Shown one piece after another: positions 11,247-22,815 of a DNA stretch of 64,000 nucleotides. The position numbers were made by a program, and so were the translations under genes. Origin of the DNA: Thalassia testudinum (Eukaryota; Streptophyta; Magnoliopsida; Alismatales; Hydrocharitaceae); assembly GCA_037157565.1 (NCBI GenBank), contig JAZHRO010000036.1, positions 131,262,001 to 131,326,000 of the forward strand. The letters are read 5' to 3'. The notes beneath the pieces are model-generated. The model was not told where the DNA came from and ran no database searches. It saw only the letters and a list, made by a program, of their open reading frames with translations. The stretch's first letter is position 1. Every line of letters starts with the position of its first letter.

Positions 11247-12597
11247 TCACTACCGCAGGAGGAATTGGGGAGATAAGAAGGGAAAAGGAGATGAGAGAAA
11301 TGACGCCGCAAAGGTACACTTGATGACAAATCAAGGTAATCAGAGTCCTAACCTCTACAATGTGCCCTTAGACCTAAAGATCTATGTTACCTACTATCAC
11401 AACCTACGGAATCACCGGGCCAGATTGAAAAGCCGTTTGCCCCAGTCTTAGACACCCGATAGCACGCAGGAACCCGCACCAGCACGTTGGTGCTACACGC
11501 AGGTAGTTAGACCTCCAATCCTTAATAGGGGTCAAGTTGCTACCAGTTTTATTTAGAGGCTTAGGATCAAGTGCTCCAGGAATGTGAAGGGCGTTGTATA
11601 CGGGTAATGCCCAAGTGCGTTGATTTTAGAAAGTGTGTAAACCAAGCATGCAACAGGGAAATCTCCCCAAATTGAAGTTTTAGTTGGTGAATGGCTTTTA
11701 GAATTTCAGCCTTAAATAGTATGGATTTTAGGATTTATCTGAGTTACCAATTCAACCAATCTCCGGGTTTTGAGAAAATACAAGTTCGTCTATGCCCAAC
11801 AAACCCTTCTTCAATGTGAGTTGGTTAATGCATGCTAAAAATGCAATGGGCTTCCCTAGGTGGAAATTTCTATGTCTGGATGCATGAGTCAATTTTAGGT
11901 TAGTATGAAAGGGAGCCAAAGCACTTCAATTCAAGTGCTCCCAATCACCAAAATGATGTTCCACACACAAGGCTCAACCACAAGATAATGTAAAGAAAAT
12001 TAAAATTTTGGGGTTGAAATATTCGGGATCAAATCTTAGGCAGGTGAAAGGTTGTGGTGGGGTTGGAATCAACTCAATTCCAAGTCTCCCCACCAAAAAA
12101 ATGTGATCCCAAATTGTGGATAAATGAGGCAAGGAGGGATGGCAATCAATCTTATTTAATCTTGCCTCAAAGAATACTTCAGACGACGAAAGATTCAAGA
12201 ATCAAGATTCTTGGATCTTCGCTATGCGAAGTTTGGCGGGAAATCCTAGGGTTGTGGGGGTGATAGCAAACAATCAAGCAAGTGATTTTTAATTCACTTG
12301 CCCCAAGAAATTCCCAAGACGTGTTTTTAGGTTTTTTTTTATTTAGATGACAAGTTAACTTAAGTTGCTAAGAGAGAGACCTACTTACTCAGCAACGTGG
12401 GCGAAGCTCCAGTGCGGCGCCGGCGACTTCATGCTCTCGCTCCTACCTTGGATTTGCCTATGTCTCTGACTTCCTCTACTTGCCTCCTCCTTGCAACTGG
12501 TTTACCTGCACACCAGCAAACAAAAACACTCGTGAAGAGAAGGGTGTGAGAAGAGAAAATCAAAGGAATGGAGTAGAAACTTACCTCAATGCGTACC
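11247..12597 (-). other. Athila B untranslated leader
   Basis: About 1.35 kb lies between the primer site and gag, with no coding support. It has a splice-poor, AT-moderate composition with several long poly-pyrimidine or A/T runs. Nothing specific is recognised. Confidence 0.55.
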
Positions 12598-12615
12598 TCC
12601 CCAACAACAGCGCCA
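12598..12615 (-). promoter_or_regulatory. degenerate tRNA-Asp primer binding site (Athila B)
   Basis: The minus strand reads TGGCGCTGTTGTTGGGGA, differing from the canonical TGGCGCCGTTGCCGGGGA at three positions, all C-to-T. Its place between LTR and leader supports the call. Confidence 0.8.
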
Positions 12616-12624
12616 GAAAAAGCG

Positions 12625-15283
12625 TGGTAAAACTCGAATAGGTTGTGTTAATATAGTGAAATTATCGTTGAAGTTATTATAGTGGTTAACCTAAATCGAG
12701 TCTAACCATCTTTCAAAAAATTTTTTTTTACCTGGCCTACTTAATTTTATCTTGGTCACTTTTAGGCCCAGGGTCGATCTCAGGGAGGCGGGAATTAAAG
12801 GTGAAGAAGTTTCTACGCCTTTCATAAAATATATCTCTTTTGTGCGTTTATTATGTTTTTTGGTTTTTCTATTTAAGATTTTTTTTTGTTGATAATATTG
12901 TCCTTGAGGCACACCCTCAAAATCAAGTTCTTGGCTTTGAGCCAAATTGTTCTTAGCTTTGAGCCAACTTAGGGTTTCCAAAAACTGGTCCTGCTATTCG
13001 CAAGGCCGAGTACCTGCAAGACAAGAATTATCTTTTCTCTTTTACTCTTTTTTTTATCTTTTTAATAGCAGGTAACAAAAGGGAAATAAAAACAAGGCAG
13101 GTTGCTAGCAAAGAAAAGAATACTTAGCTTAATATATGTTTAGATATATAGTAGACACAATATATATATGTATAATATATAGGGGTGGAGGTGGAAGTGG
13201 AAATGGAGTGTAGTACAGTGTCAAGTTGGTCCACGTCTAGTAAGATGCAACCAACAAGATGAAGTGACGCATAGAGTGTGGAATGGATGTGTGGGAGTGT
13301 GTGCAGAGATGTTTGCTTTGCGCAGGTATCGGGGAATATCAGCAACTGGTGCAGATATTCCCGCGATATGATGTGCGGTGGGGTGACCAGTGCACGGGCG
13401 TATGGATACGGGTAGGTGATGTGTATGTAAATATATATGTATATATATATGTATGTATGTATGTATATATAGATAGGGTTATAACTATATAGGTATATAT
13501 GTAGTTTTGTATATATATATAGATATATATATGTTTATATATATATTTATTAATATATATATATTTATAACTATATAGATATATATATATATAGTAATAT
13601 ATGTATATGTATATGTATATATATATATGTATATATATAGATATGTATTTATATATGTATAAATATATATATGTGTATATATATTTAGGTATATAAGTGA
13701 GTGGATATATATATATGTATGTATGTGTAGGTGTGTACAAGTGAGTGTGTGAGTGTACAAGTGTGTGTGTGTACGAGTGTGTGTGTGTATGAGTGTGGGT
13801 GTGTACGCTGGAGGAGTGTGAGAGAGCCGAAGAAGTTAAGTCGTCCGGGGGCTGCATCCGTCGTCTGATCTCGTAGGAGCGTGGGCGCACAACGCAGAGC
13901 GCAGGAACGCACGCGCGTGATTGGCTGGAGGCGGTCGCGAGGAGAGAGAAGGTGCGGTGACCGGATAAGTAAGAAACAAATAGGTCACCGCACTGTAGTC
14001 GCGTGAGGTCGCAGCTACAGTGCAAGGGCAAAAAGGTGACCGGCTGATTCGCGAGGAAACTGGCTGGGCCACGCGCTGGGGCTTGCGACAGGGCACGTGG
14101 AGAGGGGCAAGGGCGACCAGCTGGCGTGCGCAGAGCATGCAGAACGGGCGCCTGAGGCACGTGAAGGCACGTGGGGGTGGCGGAGTGCGCACTATAGCTG
14201 TGCGCGAGCTTTAGATCTTGAAGCTTTACTGCTCTAATGGCGACGGAGAGTAACCTGCAAACGAAAACCAAATAGAGAACAGAAAGCCAAATATAAAAAA
14301 TAAAAAGATAAATAAAACAAGAACCCACCACGCCCACCTACTCATGATGGAGCTGGGCAGTGGTGGAGCACACAGTGGGGTCCTGAACCACTGTGAGCTT
14401 CTCCTGCACTCAGCGTTCCTCTTCTCAACTGGTGAGAAGAGGTGCTGTGTATGGAGAGGGAGAGGGGAAGCGAGTGGCCAGCAGGGAGTGGTGTGTGTGG
14501 TGCGCAGGGGAGGGTGGAAGTGTGGTGTCTCCGGGTCTGCTCGCACGAGGGAGAGGGCCAAGGGTTTTAAAGAGGAAGAGGAATGCCAACCCATGCTGCT
14601 GGCAGAGGACCTCTTGCCATGCTGCTGGCAAAGGAGTGGCGCGAAGAGGTGCATGCCCCATGCCCTGAGTCGCGCGAAGGAGAAGAATTCAAAGTCAAAA
14701 TAAAAAATGAAAATAGTGAATTTGCAATGCAGCCCTTGATGAAGTTGTTAATTAGATGGCCAATTATTCACTCTCCTCCCCTCTTTTTAAAAATATGCAT
14801 GCATGTGTCTATGTACAAATGCCACTATAGCTACATAAGATGCAATGGTAGTGCTAGGAAATAACACAAGATGACATATTTATTGGTGTATTTTTGTTGT
14901 GCAATCACCGGCTGTCGTCCTCCATCCCCACTCTCACTCCCTCTCACTCTCTCGCTCTTGCTCTTCCCCGTTCTCCCTCGCCGGCTCCTCTCCTTCCTCG
15001 TCGCGGCTGCAGCAGAGACGGGAGGTTGGAGGGGCGTGGCCGTCGCAAGAAGGTGGAGGTGGCGGTGGCTGGGGAGTGGTGTGAGGGTGGCGAGAAGAAG
15101 GGAAGGGGGGGTTTAAATAGGATGGTTTAGGGTTTAAGGGGGTGAGAAGGAAGAGGCTTCTGTGCACCGCCCGCGTATAGAGCGCAAAAGGGACGTACGA
15201 AAATCTCACTTTCAGACATCTGGGCACATGTCCAGACGTCTGGATAGACGTTTGACTGAAACTCTAGACGTCTTATTCGACTA
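12625..15283 (-). repeat. 5' LTR region of Athila B (outer boundary uncertain)
   Basis: This region lies upstream of the primer site on the minus strand. It contains an (AT)n/(TATG)n then (TG)n tract (13419-13805), a GTCGTC pair spaced 20 bp (13840 and 13860), GCTACAGTG at 14014-14022, and GC-rich segments. At 15107-15120 the minus strand has a TATTTAAA box. About 100 bp upstream of that box (15215-15273) are four GACGTC-type palindromes in a 20-12-20 arrangement. The second half (14871-15283) may belong to another LTR. Confidence 0.5.
13419..13805. repeat. AT-rich then TG-rich microsatellite tract
   Basis: About 300 bp is built from TATATA, TATG and TAGATA units, passing into GTGTGTGAGTGTAC-type repeats at 13720-13805. 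Long apparent reading frames here (Tyr/Ile/Thr/His-rich) are artefacts of low complexity. Confidence 0.9.
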
Positions 15284-15658
15284 AAAAGGCAACGGGTCAG
15301 TTCATGAAGCGCAGGGAGGTGCAGTTCGAGGTTGGGGATCACGTTTTCCTCCAAATTTCGCCCATGAAGGGCTTGCAGCATTTTGGGGGTGAAAGAGAAG
15401 CTTGCACCGAGGTTTGTGGGGCCCTTTGAGGTCTTGGAGCAGGTAGGACCCATTGCTTACTGGCTTACCCTTCCTCCCTAGCTCTTTGGAGTGCACAACA
15501 TGTTCCATGTATCCAACCTCAAAAAGTACGTCGCCGATCCCAGCCACGAGGGCGTCGAGGCGGGAGATGACTTGACCTACCCTAAGTTGGCAATGCGAGA
15601 GCAGTACCCAGAGCTTTTTGAGGGCACGTCTCTTCTGAGATACTTTGGTCCTCTTTAA
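15284..15658 (+). pseudogene. Tekay-1 integrase tail with deleted chromodomain
   Basis: Plus-strand coding remnants match the end of the Tekay/Del chromovirus polyprotein: REVQFEVGDHVFLQISPMKG, then after a 1-base frame change the GPY/F module (RFVGPFEVLEQVGPIAYWL). A stop (TAG) after LTLPP is followed by LFGVHNMFHVSNLKKYVADPSHEG. After DDLTYP the sequence jumps to MREQYPELFEGTS, so most of the chromodomain is missing. The upstream integrase core and the rest of the element lie beyond the left edge because Athila B is inserted here. Confidence 0.82.
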
Positions 15659-15741
15659 GTTTTTTATGCGCTTTTACGTTTTTTCCGCACCCTAGATTAA
15701 CTCAAGTTTCGGGAATGAAACTTCCTTTAAGTTTGTTATGT

Positions 15742-16418
15742 TGAAATGACCCTTTCCAAGGGTTGTACGAGGTTTTTCGGAAAAGATATGGTTGTGAACA
15801 TAATTTTTAAACCCCCTGGGTTTAGTTGTGGGCCTTGCAGGGAGGAGAAGGGTTTACGAGGGAAATTCCGCAATTTTTGCTCTCTCTCTCCTCCCACACC
15901 ACACACACTCACGCACACACACCTCTTCCTCTAAACCCTAACCCACTCCCTCTACATAAACCCCACGCCACCCTCTCCATCATCACCACCACCACCTCCA
16001 TCTCCTCCACTGCTGTTGGCGGCCACTCTTACCCCGCCCCTTTGCAGCCATGCGGAGGAGAGCTCAAGGTCGAGCTCGGAGGAGGAGGGAAAGGGAGTGT
16101 GGGCGCGGGAGAGAGGAGCCGCGGTCGAGAGCCGCGGGAGCTCGGAGGGGCTTGTGCGGAAGAGGGGAGCCACGGTCGGGAATGTGAGCTCGGAGGAGCT
16201 CAAGAGCGAGGGTGTGAGAGAGGAGAGAGCACACTCGAGGGAGCTCGTACGAGAGGGAGGAGGCACGACTGGAGGAGCCGCAAGCACCCATGGGAGCTCG
16301 AGAGGATGCACACAAGGAGGAGGAGCTCGTGGAGAAGATCCTCTTGACCTCCTACAACTGTTGGAGCAGCAGCTGCTGTGCTGCGGGCGGAGGCTCACGA
16401 GAAGATGAGCGTCGCGAG
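15742..16418 (+). repeat. Tekay-1 3' LTR, first piece
   Basis: It starts TGAAATGACCC, as the Tekay-2 LTR does at 43325, and shares the downstream block around AAACCCCCTGGGTTT. It ends at GCGAG, the left flank of the solo Athila LTR. Pyrimidine-rich then GAG-rich sequence produces spurious reading frames. Confidence 0.8.
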
Positions 16419-19400
16419 TGTTTGGGAAAATTCATCATTGTTTAAGAGATGTGTCGCAGTATAAGACAAAATCACTCAAAACAGATAAAATTTGTAACTC
16501 GAATGTCAGAAATGAAGTTCGAGGTCGTTCGCTGGGAGAAAATATGAAATTCACACACTAATCTCAACAAATAATGTAAATGAGCATAATTAATTACTTA
16601 AAATCTAATGGGCAATGTATAACATGAGCATATATGATGAGTAAAAAAAAGTAATCTAGACAAAATAATGGTGATTTGGATCACCAATTATTAGTCTAAC
16701 ATATATAGCATTTACTCAAATAGAACTAAGTGAACAACTAATGAATCAGACTGTAAATCAGACGTCTTAAAATGTGTTGCTACAGTGATTCCTCTTTTAT
16801 TTTTCTTTTGCTTCTGCTATTCTTCTTCTTCTTCCTTGCCTTCTCACTCTGCTTCTTCTTCTTTCTTTCTACTGTCCTCTTCTTTCTTCTTCTTCTTTCC
16901 TTATTCTATGGTTCTCCTCTTCTGCCTATTCTCTTCTTTGGCCCTTTGATGCACAAGGGGGAAACTCTCCTCTGAAATCGACTAAGTGTTGCACAAGTGC
17001 TAGCGAGAGCAAAACCCCCTTCCCTCGCACTCTCTCTCTCTTCCTTCTCCTCTTCCTCTCTTAGGGTTCTCTTTCACGCCCTCCCAAGGCCATGCACAGT
17101 ACCGAGTTATCGGGTAAACAGTCTAGAGCGCACCTGGGACCAGGGTTGTCGGTGTGAGGTAGCAGTCGAGGTGTGCTCGGGCATAGGCGGGTAAATGGGT
17201 CATAGCCAGGCCTACATGGTGGTGTCACGGGCGAGGCAAGTGGGTAAGGAGAACCTCACTCTCGTGTGTTAGGAGGCGATAAGCTGCTGACACTTTTTCC
17301 TCTTATTACGCTGCGGACACTTTGTTACGAACGATGTGGGACTATCTAGTCCCCTTGTTCCTCGCATGCGCTGCTGCAGGTGAAGGCACCGTTGATTGAA
17401 GTAGTAGCAGTGGTTTTCTTGCAAAATTGAAGTCCTGGGCGTGTGCCTGGGAGTGTTCCGCATCACCTGGAGATGTTGCTTGGGGCTTGCGATGCTTAGA
17501 GCTCGAAGAACGAAGGCGACAATGGTGGGAGTGGCAGAGCTCCGGTGAGGACACCTGTAAACAAGAATATAGCCTTGTGGACTCGTTAAATGGTTCAACA
17601 GGATCGCCATGGGACTGCGAACGTGGTGGTCATCGGGGCAAGAGAGTGCATGAGGTGGCCAAATGGTGGAGTTGGGTGGAGAACAGTGGGTTGGTCGACA
17701 GGTGACTGGGGTGGTCGAGCGGCCCAATAGAGTTAGGTCTTTTGGTCGTGGGCGCACGGCGGAAGTTGTGGGCTTGTCAGTGAGGCAGATGGAGTTGTGT
17801 AGTGGACGAAAATGCCTTGCCAGAGGAGTGGCTGGAGACGGTGAACATGAAGGTGGTCGCATGTGTCGAGGGTCTTTTTTGGATTTTTGGGAATAGGGAA
17901 TTAACCTAAAAGAACTAAGGATCTAATCTAACCCAAATTTAATAGACGAAAGGGGGAGGACAACACCTACGTTGGTAGGCCAGCGTCGAGGAAGAAAGCG
18001 CTCTGGTAGGGGTGGACGGCGAGGAAGAGGCTCATCGGAGCTAAGGCGGAATGGGGCCAGAGGTGGAGTTTTGAAGAGGGTTTTGGCCCCAAACCTTGTT
18101 GAAAAATTCGACCATGCATCAGGGATTCTTTTATAGGCTATAGGAAGCCCTTCCAAGCTTGGAAAGAAGCTTCGAAGCTCGGAAGGTTATTGAGAAATAG
18201 AATACCCAAACCTTTGAAAGGTTCACATGACCTTTTGGGAATGAATTGGAGCCCAAGACTGATCTCATGTGGAAGGGAATTTCACAAAGAATCTCCGGTT
18301 CAATTTTGGGAAGGTTTGATTGAGAATCAATCGAGAAATTTTCGCTTGAATCTCGTTGGAGAAAGCTGCATTCACACCAATGGCGGTGGGGACCATCTTG
18401 TAAAGAAGATGAAAAAAGTTAGGGACCCAAATGCATATTTTTCGAAAGTCAGGGGCATGGGTGTGAGAAAAATAGTCAAATAGGATCAAAATGCAAACTT
18501 GGTCAATATGATCTCATATTGGGCCCAAATTTTGGTAGAAACCTAATTTGGACCCAAGGAATCCAATGGTGAAGTTAGATTTAGGTTTTGACTAAGTTTG
18601 ACTGGGTAAATTGCATAATTACCTAAATTAGGGCAAAAGTCTGTCTATCGCTCTATTTTAGGTCAAGACGGGTTTTGATAGTCAAATTGAAGGTACCTAA
18701 TGTAAACACATTTCCACTACTTAAGATGTGTATTTATGCATGTTCTTAAGCATAGGATTGCATTGCATGCTATAAATATTGCATAACATGCATCATCTTG
18801 CATTTAGAGTAGTTTGAATAAAATGGAGGTTAATTATCTCCTTTTATGTGCCTGGACAGGGCAAAATTTCTATCAGGGCCTCGAATCAAAGATCCAACCG
18901 TACAGATGTGATCAGGGCAACGATTGGAGTTCAACGACTCCAAGATCGCCGTAGTCAGGCATCTGTAGCATCAGATACTGACCGGGGAATCCTAGAAGAT
19001 CAAGGGCCAAGTGATGTAAATCTGCACTTCAAACGACAAATCCGACTGCACGGACGGATTCGAATCGACGATCTTAGCCTAACGACGCGAAAATCGACTC
19101 AATCCGGCAACCGTGGCACCATCTACATCATCCGGAAGATGGACGGCCAAGATGGTGCCACGTGGTGCCATCTCAGCCGTCCAACCGGCCCTCAAGCACC
19201 GCCGCACCTTCTCTTCTTCAATCAAAGCATCGCTTCTGGGCCGTTGGATCTTGATCCAATGGCTGTGGAGACACGCGCCTTAAAACACCCTGGCACTCAT
19301 CCACGCTCCGCAGCGCAGCGGGCGAGAGTGTTATCGCGAGCAGGCGACGCGCGATCGAATCGTGCGAGAGGGCAAGCGACGCGGTCGAGCAGGCGTGGAG

Positions 19401-19522
19401 AGCGTCAGATCTCGATTGAGCAGCTGCGGGCGCTCGATAGCGCCCACGCGCTATCGCACGCCCGTGCCTCATGTAGGATTGTACGCGGGCGGGCGCACGT
19501 TGAGCGGGGAAGGCGCAACTTA

Positions 19523-19550
19523 AGCCATCCGATCTCGCGATCGGATGGCT
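19523..19550. repeat. perfect 12-bp inverted repeat
   Basis: AGCCATCCGATC is followed by a TCGC loop and GATCGGATGGCT. It lies in the promoter-upstream part of the solo LTR at 18698-20412, about 180 bp before its TATA box. Confidence 0.85.
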
Positions 19551-19634
19551 GAGATTCAGCGGACGTGTGCAAGCGTTGAGCGCGTGAGAAAGCAAGCAGC
19601 CGCGCGAGCAGCGCCTACTACGCCCACGATGGGG

Positions 19635-19664
19635 CTTTAGCGACGGTTTTATCCATCACTAAAG
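19635..19664. repeat. CACTA-like subterminal hairpin motif
   Basis: TTTAGCGACGG faces CCATCACTAAA across a 6-base gap; two G-to-A changes explain the mismatches. The sequence resembles subterminal repeats of plant CACTA (En/Spm) transposons, but no CACTA ends or 3-bp duplication are present, so it may be coincidental. Confidence 0.4.
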
Positions 19665-20806
19665 ACCCCTTATTTAATGTTTTGAGATTTAAATGACCAA
19701 ATTGCCCTCACTCCTTGCAACTATAAAAGGAGACCCCCTCCACACGAAATTCTCATCCCTTCCTTCTCTTCTCTCCCTCTCCAAAGTTCAAGAGAAGCTT
19801 GTCCCACACCCAGGATGCTTCTCGCGAGAAAAAGTCAAATTTTCGTCCCCCTTCAGAAGTGGATCCCGTGACGACGACGACGTGCTGCCTCGTTCCAGTT
19901 CTTCTACTTCGTCCTCCTTCATCCTGCTTCGTCCTCCTTCGTCCAGGCGTCATCCCATCTGGCTCGTCCTCCAAGCGACCGTCGAGGAGGATATTTCTCT
20001 CCCTATTCTTTTTAATGCTTTCTAGAGTAGATTTACTACTTTCTAGAATAGATTTACCGCTTTTTAGTGTAATCATTTTCCCGCTTTCTAGTCGTAATAT
20101 TTAGTATAATTAACAATCTCTTTTGATAATGAATTCCATGTGCATTCTATATCTCTTTTGATTTTTGTTTGTATTATTCTCTCTCTTATTCTCTCTCTCT
20201 TTTATATATTGTAAGTAGTTCTAATCAATTGAATTATTTCGTTACAAATAAGCATGTAGTTTTTAAATCAAACGTCCACCTCCTTGTGTTCGACCCAGAA
20301 TTTCAATTTCGGTATAAATTTTATTTGTTGAACACGAGTTCTTCATTTTCAAACTACAACGACAGGTTTTTCAAAACCAAATACGTTAGCGTAGCAATTC
20401 GCATGTCCAACAGTACCAAACCCTAAAGAATATTTTTCTATGAAATTTAAAGTGTTTAGGTAAATTTATCCTGACCAAAACCTCAATAGATTAAGCAGGT
20501 CTATTTTTAGGGTTTCAAATGTCATTTAATTTTTGAAACACGTGAAAACTCATTTCTGTCTGCACTGACCTACTTGTTTGACAATTAAGACCATTTGACC
20601 TTTATTTAACCTTTAAGAAAACCCGTGATTGTACTGCAATTAAGATATGCTGTTAAAACTGTAGTTTTACCCCTGTTTTCTTGTACTTCTCTCAGAATGA
20701 TTATGTAGTTAATTACATCTCTCTAGCGGTTATGTTGGAGCATTTAATGGTGGAATATGACTAAATAAAGCTAGTTATGGCTGATGATGATGTTATCATC
20801 AACGAG

Positions 20807-22815
20807 GAGTTTCTGCATACTGGATTTTTCCAGTATCAGACATCTGGAGCATCTACCAGGCATTTGGAGCAGCAGCAGGACGTCTGGAGTTGCGGCCGGA
20901 CTTCTGAAATCACACGGAGTGTCAAGGTATAAGTTTTGTATGCTCATGCAAATGCGTACGTGAAGTATGTTAGGTGTTAGCTGTTGTAGTTTCTAAACTA
21001 CGTTTGCATGTGCAGGTATAGGCCTTGGAAAGGCACGTAAGCACGCTCTTCATGGTGCTTTAGGACATCTGAACGTCTCCACAGATGTCTGATAGACATA
21101 TCGAACATCCGAACGAATCGATAGACATCTGGAAAGACCCCAAGATGACTAAAAAGGGGTTCTAGACCTCTGCCAGCAATGCAAGAACACAAGGTGAGTT
21201 ACTGAGGTCGTTTAAGACATCTGGGCCTAGTCCCAGACGTCTGATTTCAGTCTGTTTGCATGTTTTTGGCCCATTCGAGGCCCAAACAGAGTTGATTTTA
21301 TGCAAAAACGAAGTACTATTGTTTTCCTCTCGAGTCTATCTATGTGTTAGTATCAATTATATACTGTATTAAACTTGTCTAATGTGACTTAGTCACTGGT
21401 ATAGGTCTCCAGCCTGTAGCATGTTCGGGACCCGCAGAGACGACCGAATCTACGATTCAGGTCCCCATTCCTCTCGTGTATCCCGATAGAGTGGTTTTCT
21501 TTAATGCTAAGATTTAAACAAGTGCATGCTTAGAATAACTTGATTGAACCCTAGGATGTGAAATGAACCCTAAGGCAGAAACAAATGAATAATGCTTAAG
21601 CTACATTGTTTACTTGATATGCATGTTAAACCCTAATTGCTAGCAAGTGTATAGATACTTGATGTGATGCTTTTTTAGTTATTAAAACATGAGCTACCTA
21701 TTATATAAATGAAACCAGGATGTGAACAACGAGATATGAATATTGAGAAGTTAAATGAAATGAATACAGTACATGAACCCTACAGGGAACTAGGAGAACT
21801 CTTGTATAGAGAAAGAATCTCGTATGTAGACGAGAAGTGAGGTGGCCCTTGTGTACGTGGTACCAAAGAGAGCGACTATCTTGCGTACGCAGTACCAAGG
21901 GGAGCCACTATCCCTTTCGTATGGAAAGAGAGGTGGCACTCACGTACGTGGTATCGAGGAAAGCTATGACCACCGTAATGTAGGGGGCAGCCAACCGCCC
22001 CACGGGGCCTTGGGTTAGAACTGGCCACCCTACACTGACTCTTGTTAGGCCCACTAGGAAAATCGAGATAGTCGGGCGAGGGTACGCCGACTGTGAGGGG
22101 CGAAACCCCTGTTTTGTTTTGAGAGGGGGAGGCCCTGTTATGTTCCGTGTTGTACGTTTGGGCGTACCCACTAGCGGAAACAACTAACCGCGTGCCAGTG
22201 CGAGGTAGCTACCAGTGCGCTTATTGCGTGTGTCGTAGTCACCGCTACATCGCGACCATGACCTCAGGGTGGTAGACCAGGTGTAGGACTACCACGGGGG
22301 CTCTCTCGACCAAGAGAGTGCCACATGTACATCCTGCATCACGGGAAAACTGCAAGTGAGATCGTTCCCATAGGGAATAAGAAGATTAAGTAAAGTTATG
22401 GATCCTGATTAGCACACTTAACCCAAAAATGCACAAATATGATAAATGGAAATGGATGATAATACATAATCGACAATTGCATGTTAACTGATTGCTTGTT
22501 TCTTTATGTTAAATTGCATGTAAATGGCTTAACCATCACTCTACTTAGCGTTAGCTGACCGTGGATTATATAACCTTGTTCAGGTTAAAGAGTTGAGTAG
22601 CTAGCACCACCAACTGTAGAGGGAGCTGGACCCAGTCGAGCCCAGCCTTAGCTATTGTCGCTTTTCTGTTCCAGAATTTCCTTTCTGTTGTAGAAATGAG
22701 TACTTTGATATATGTAAAACTATTTATGTTATGTTTCCGTTCTACTTTCTGTTGTTGTAGTTGTGATGGCATATAATATTGTGAGACTTTTTATTTTATT
22801 TCCTTTATTGTCTCT
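20807..22815 (+). repeat. Tekay-1 3' LTR, second piece
   Basis: It aligns with 44870-46680 of the Tekay-2 LTR in the same order, including the blocks around CCGATAGAGTGG, the CCGCTACATCG region and GAGTTGAGTAGCTAGC. It contains decayed GACGTC-type palindromes in runs spaced 20 bp (20839-20899; 21064-21124; 21216-21236). It ends at TCTCT (22811-22815), the left target duplication of element X. Confidence 0.8.

Larger units (their letters stand above)
10402..15283 (-). mobile_element. Athila-type retrotransposon B (5' part only; split by A)
   Basis: This is a second, different Athila family on the minus strand. It comprises a gag fragment (10402-11246), leader, tRNA-Asp-like primer site (12598-12615) and 5' LTR region to the right. 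Its protease-pol half and 3' LTR must lie beyond the left edge, past Athila A. B interrupts the Tekay-1 integrase: plus-strand Tekay integrase coding resumes at about 15284. The outer LTR boundary is not certain. I found no clear terminal TG hairpin of the kind in the other Athila LTRs, so 14871-15283 could be a separate LTR fragment. Confidence 0.7.
18698..20412 (+). mobile_element. solo LTR of unclassified LTR element, flanked by GTACC
   Basis: About 1.7 kb interrupts the solo Athila LTR and is bounded by GTACC on both sides (18693-18697 and 20413-20417). Flanking Athila LTR sequence resumes exactly where it stopped. It begins near TGTAAACAC (18701) and ends GTCCAACA. It holds a plus-strand TATA box (TATAAAAG at 19732-19739) followed by a pyrimidine-rich leader. 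Near its 3' end is a block (20278-20300) whose complement resembles the CGAACACAAGGAGG signal of plant LTRs. No protein domains were seen. Confidence 0.6.
16419..20801 (-). mobile_element. solo Athila-type LTR inserted in the Tekay-1 LTR
   Basis: On the minus strand it starts TGATGATAACATCATCA (20801) and ends CCCAAACA (16419). It shares ordered blocks with the Athila A LTR: the pyrimidine tract, GTGGGACTA, and the TGGACCCAAGG and TTTGACTGGG regions. No internal Athila genes are present, so it is a solo LTR. The flanking bases are GCGAG on the left and ACGAG on the right, a near-perfect 5-bp duplication. It was later interrupted by another element at 18698-20412. Confidence 0.75.

Noticed and set aside
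13339..14337. 332-codon minus-strand reading frame
   Set aside because: Most of it is translation of the AT/TG microsatellite (Tyr-Ile-Thr-His repeats) and GC-rich LTR sequence. It contains no domain.
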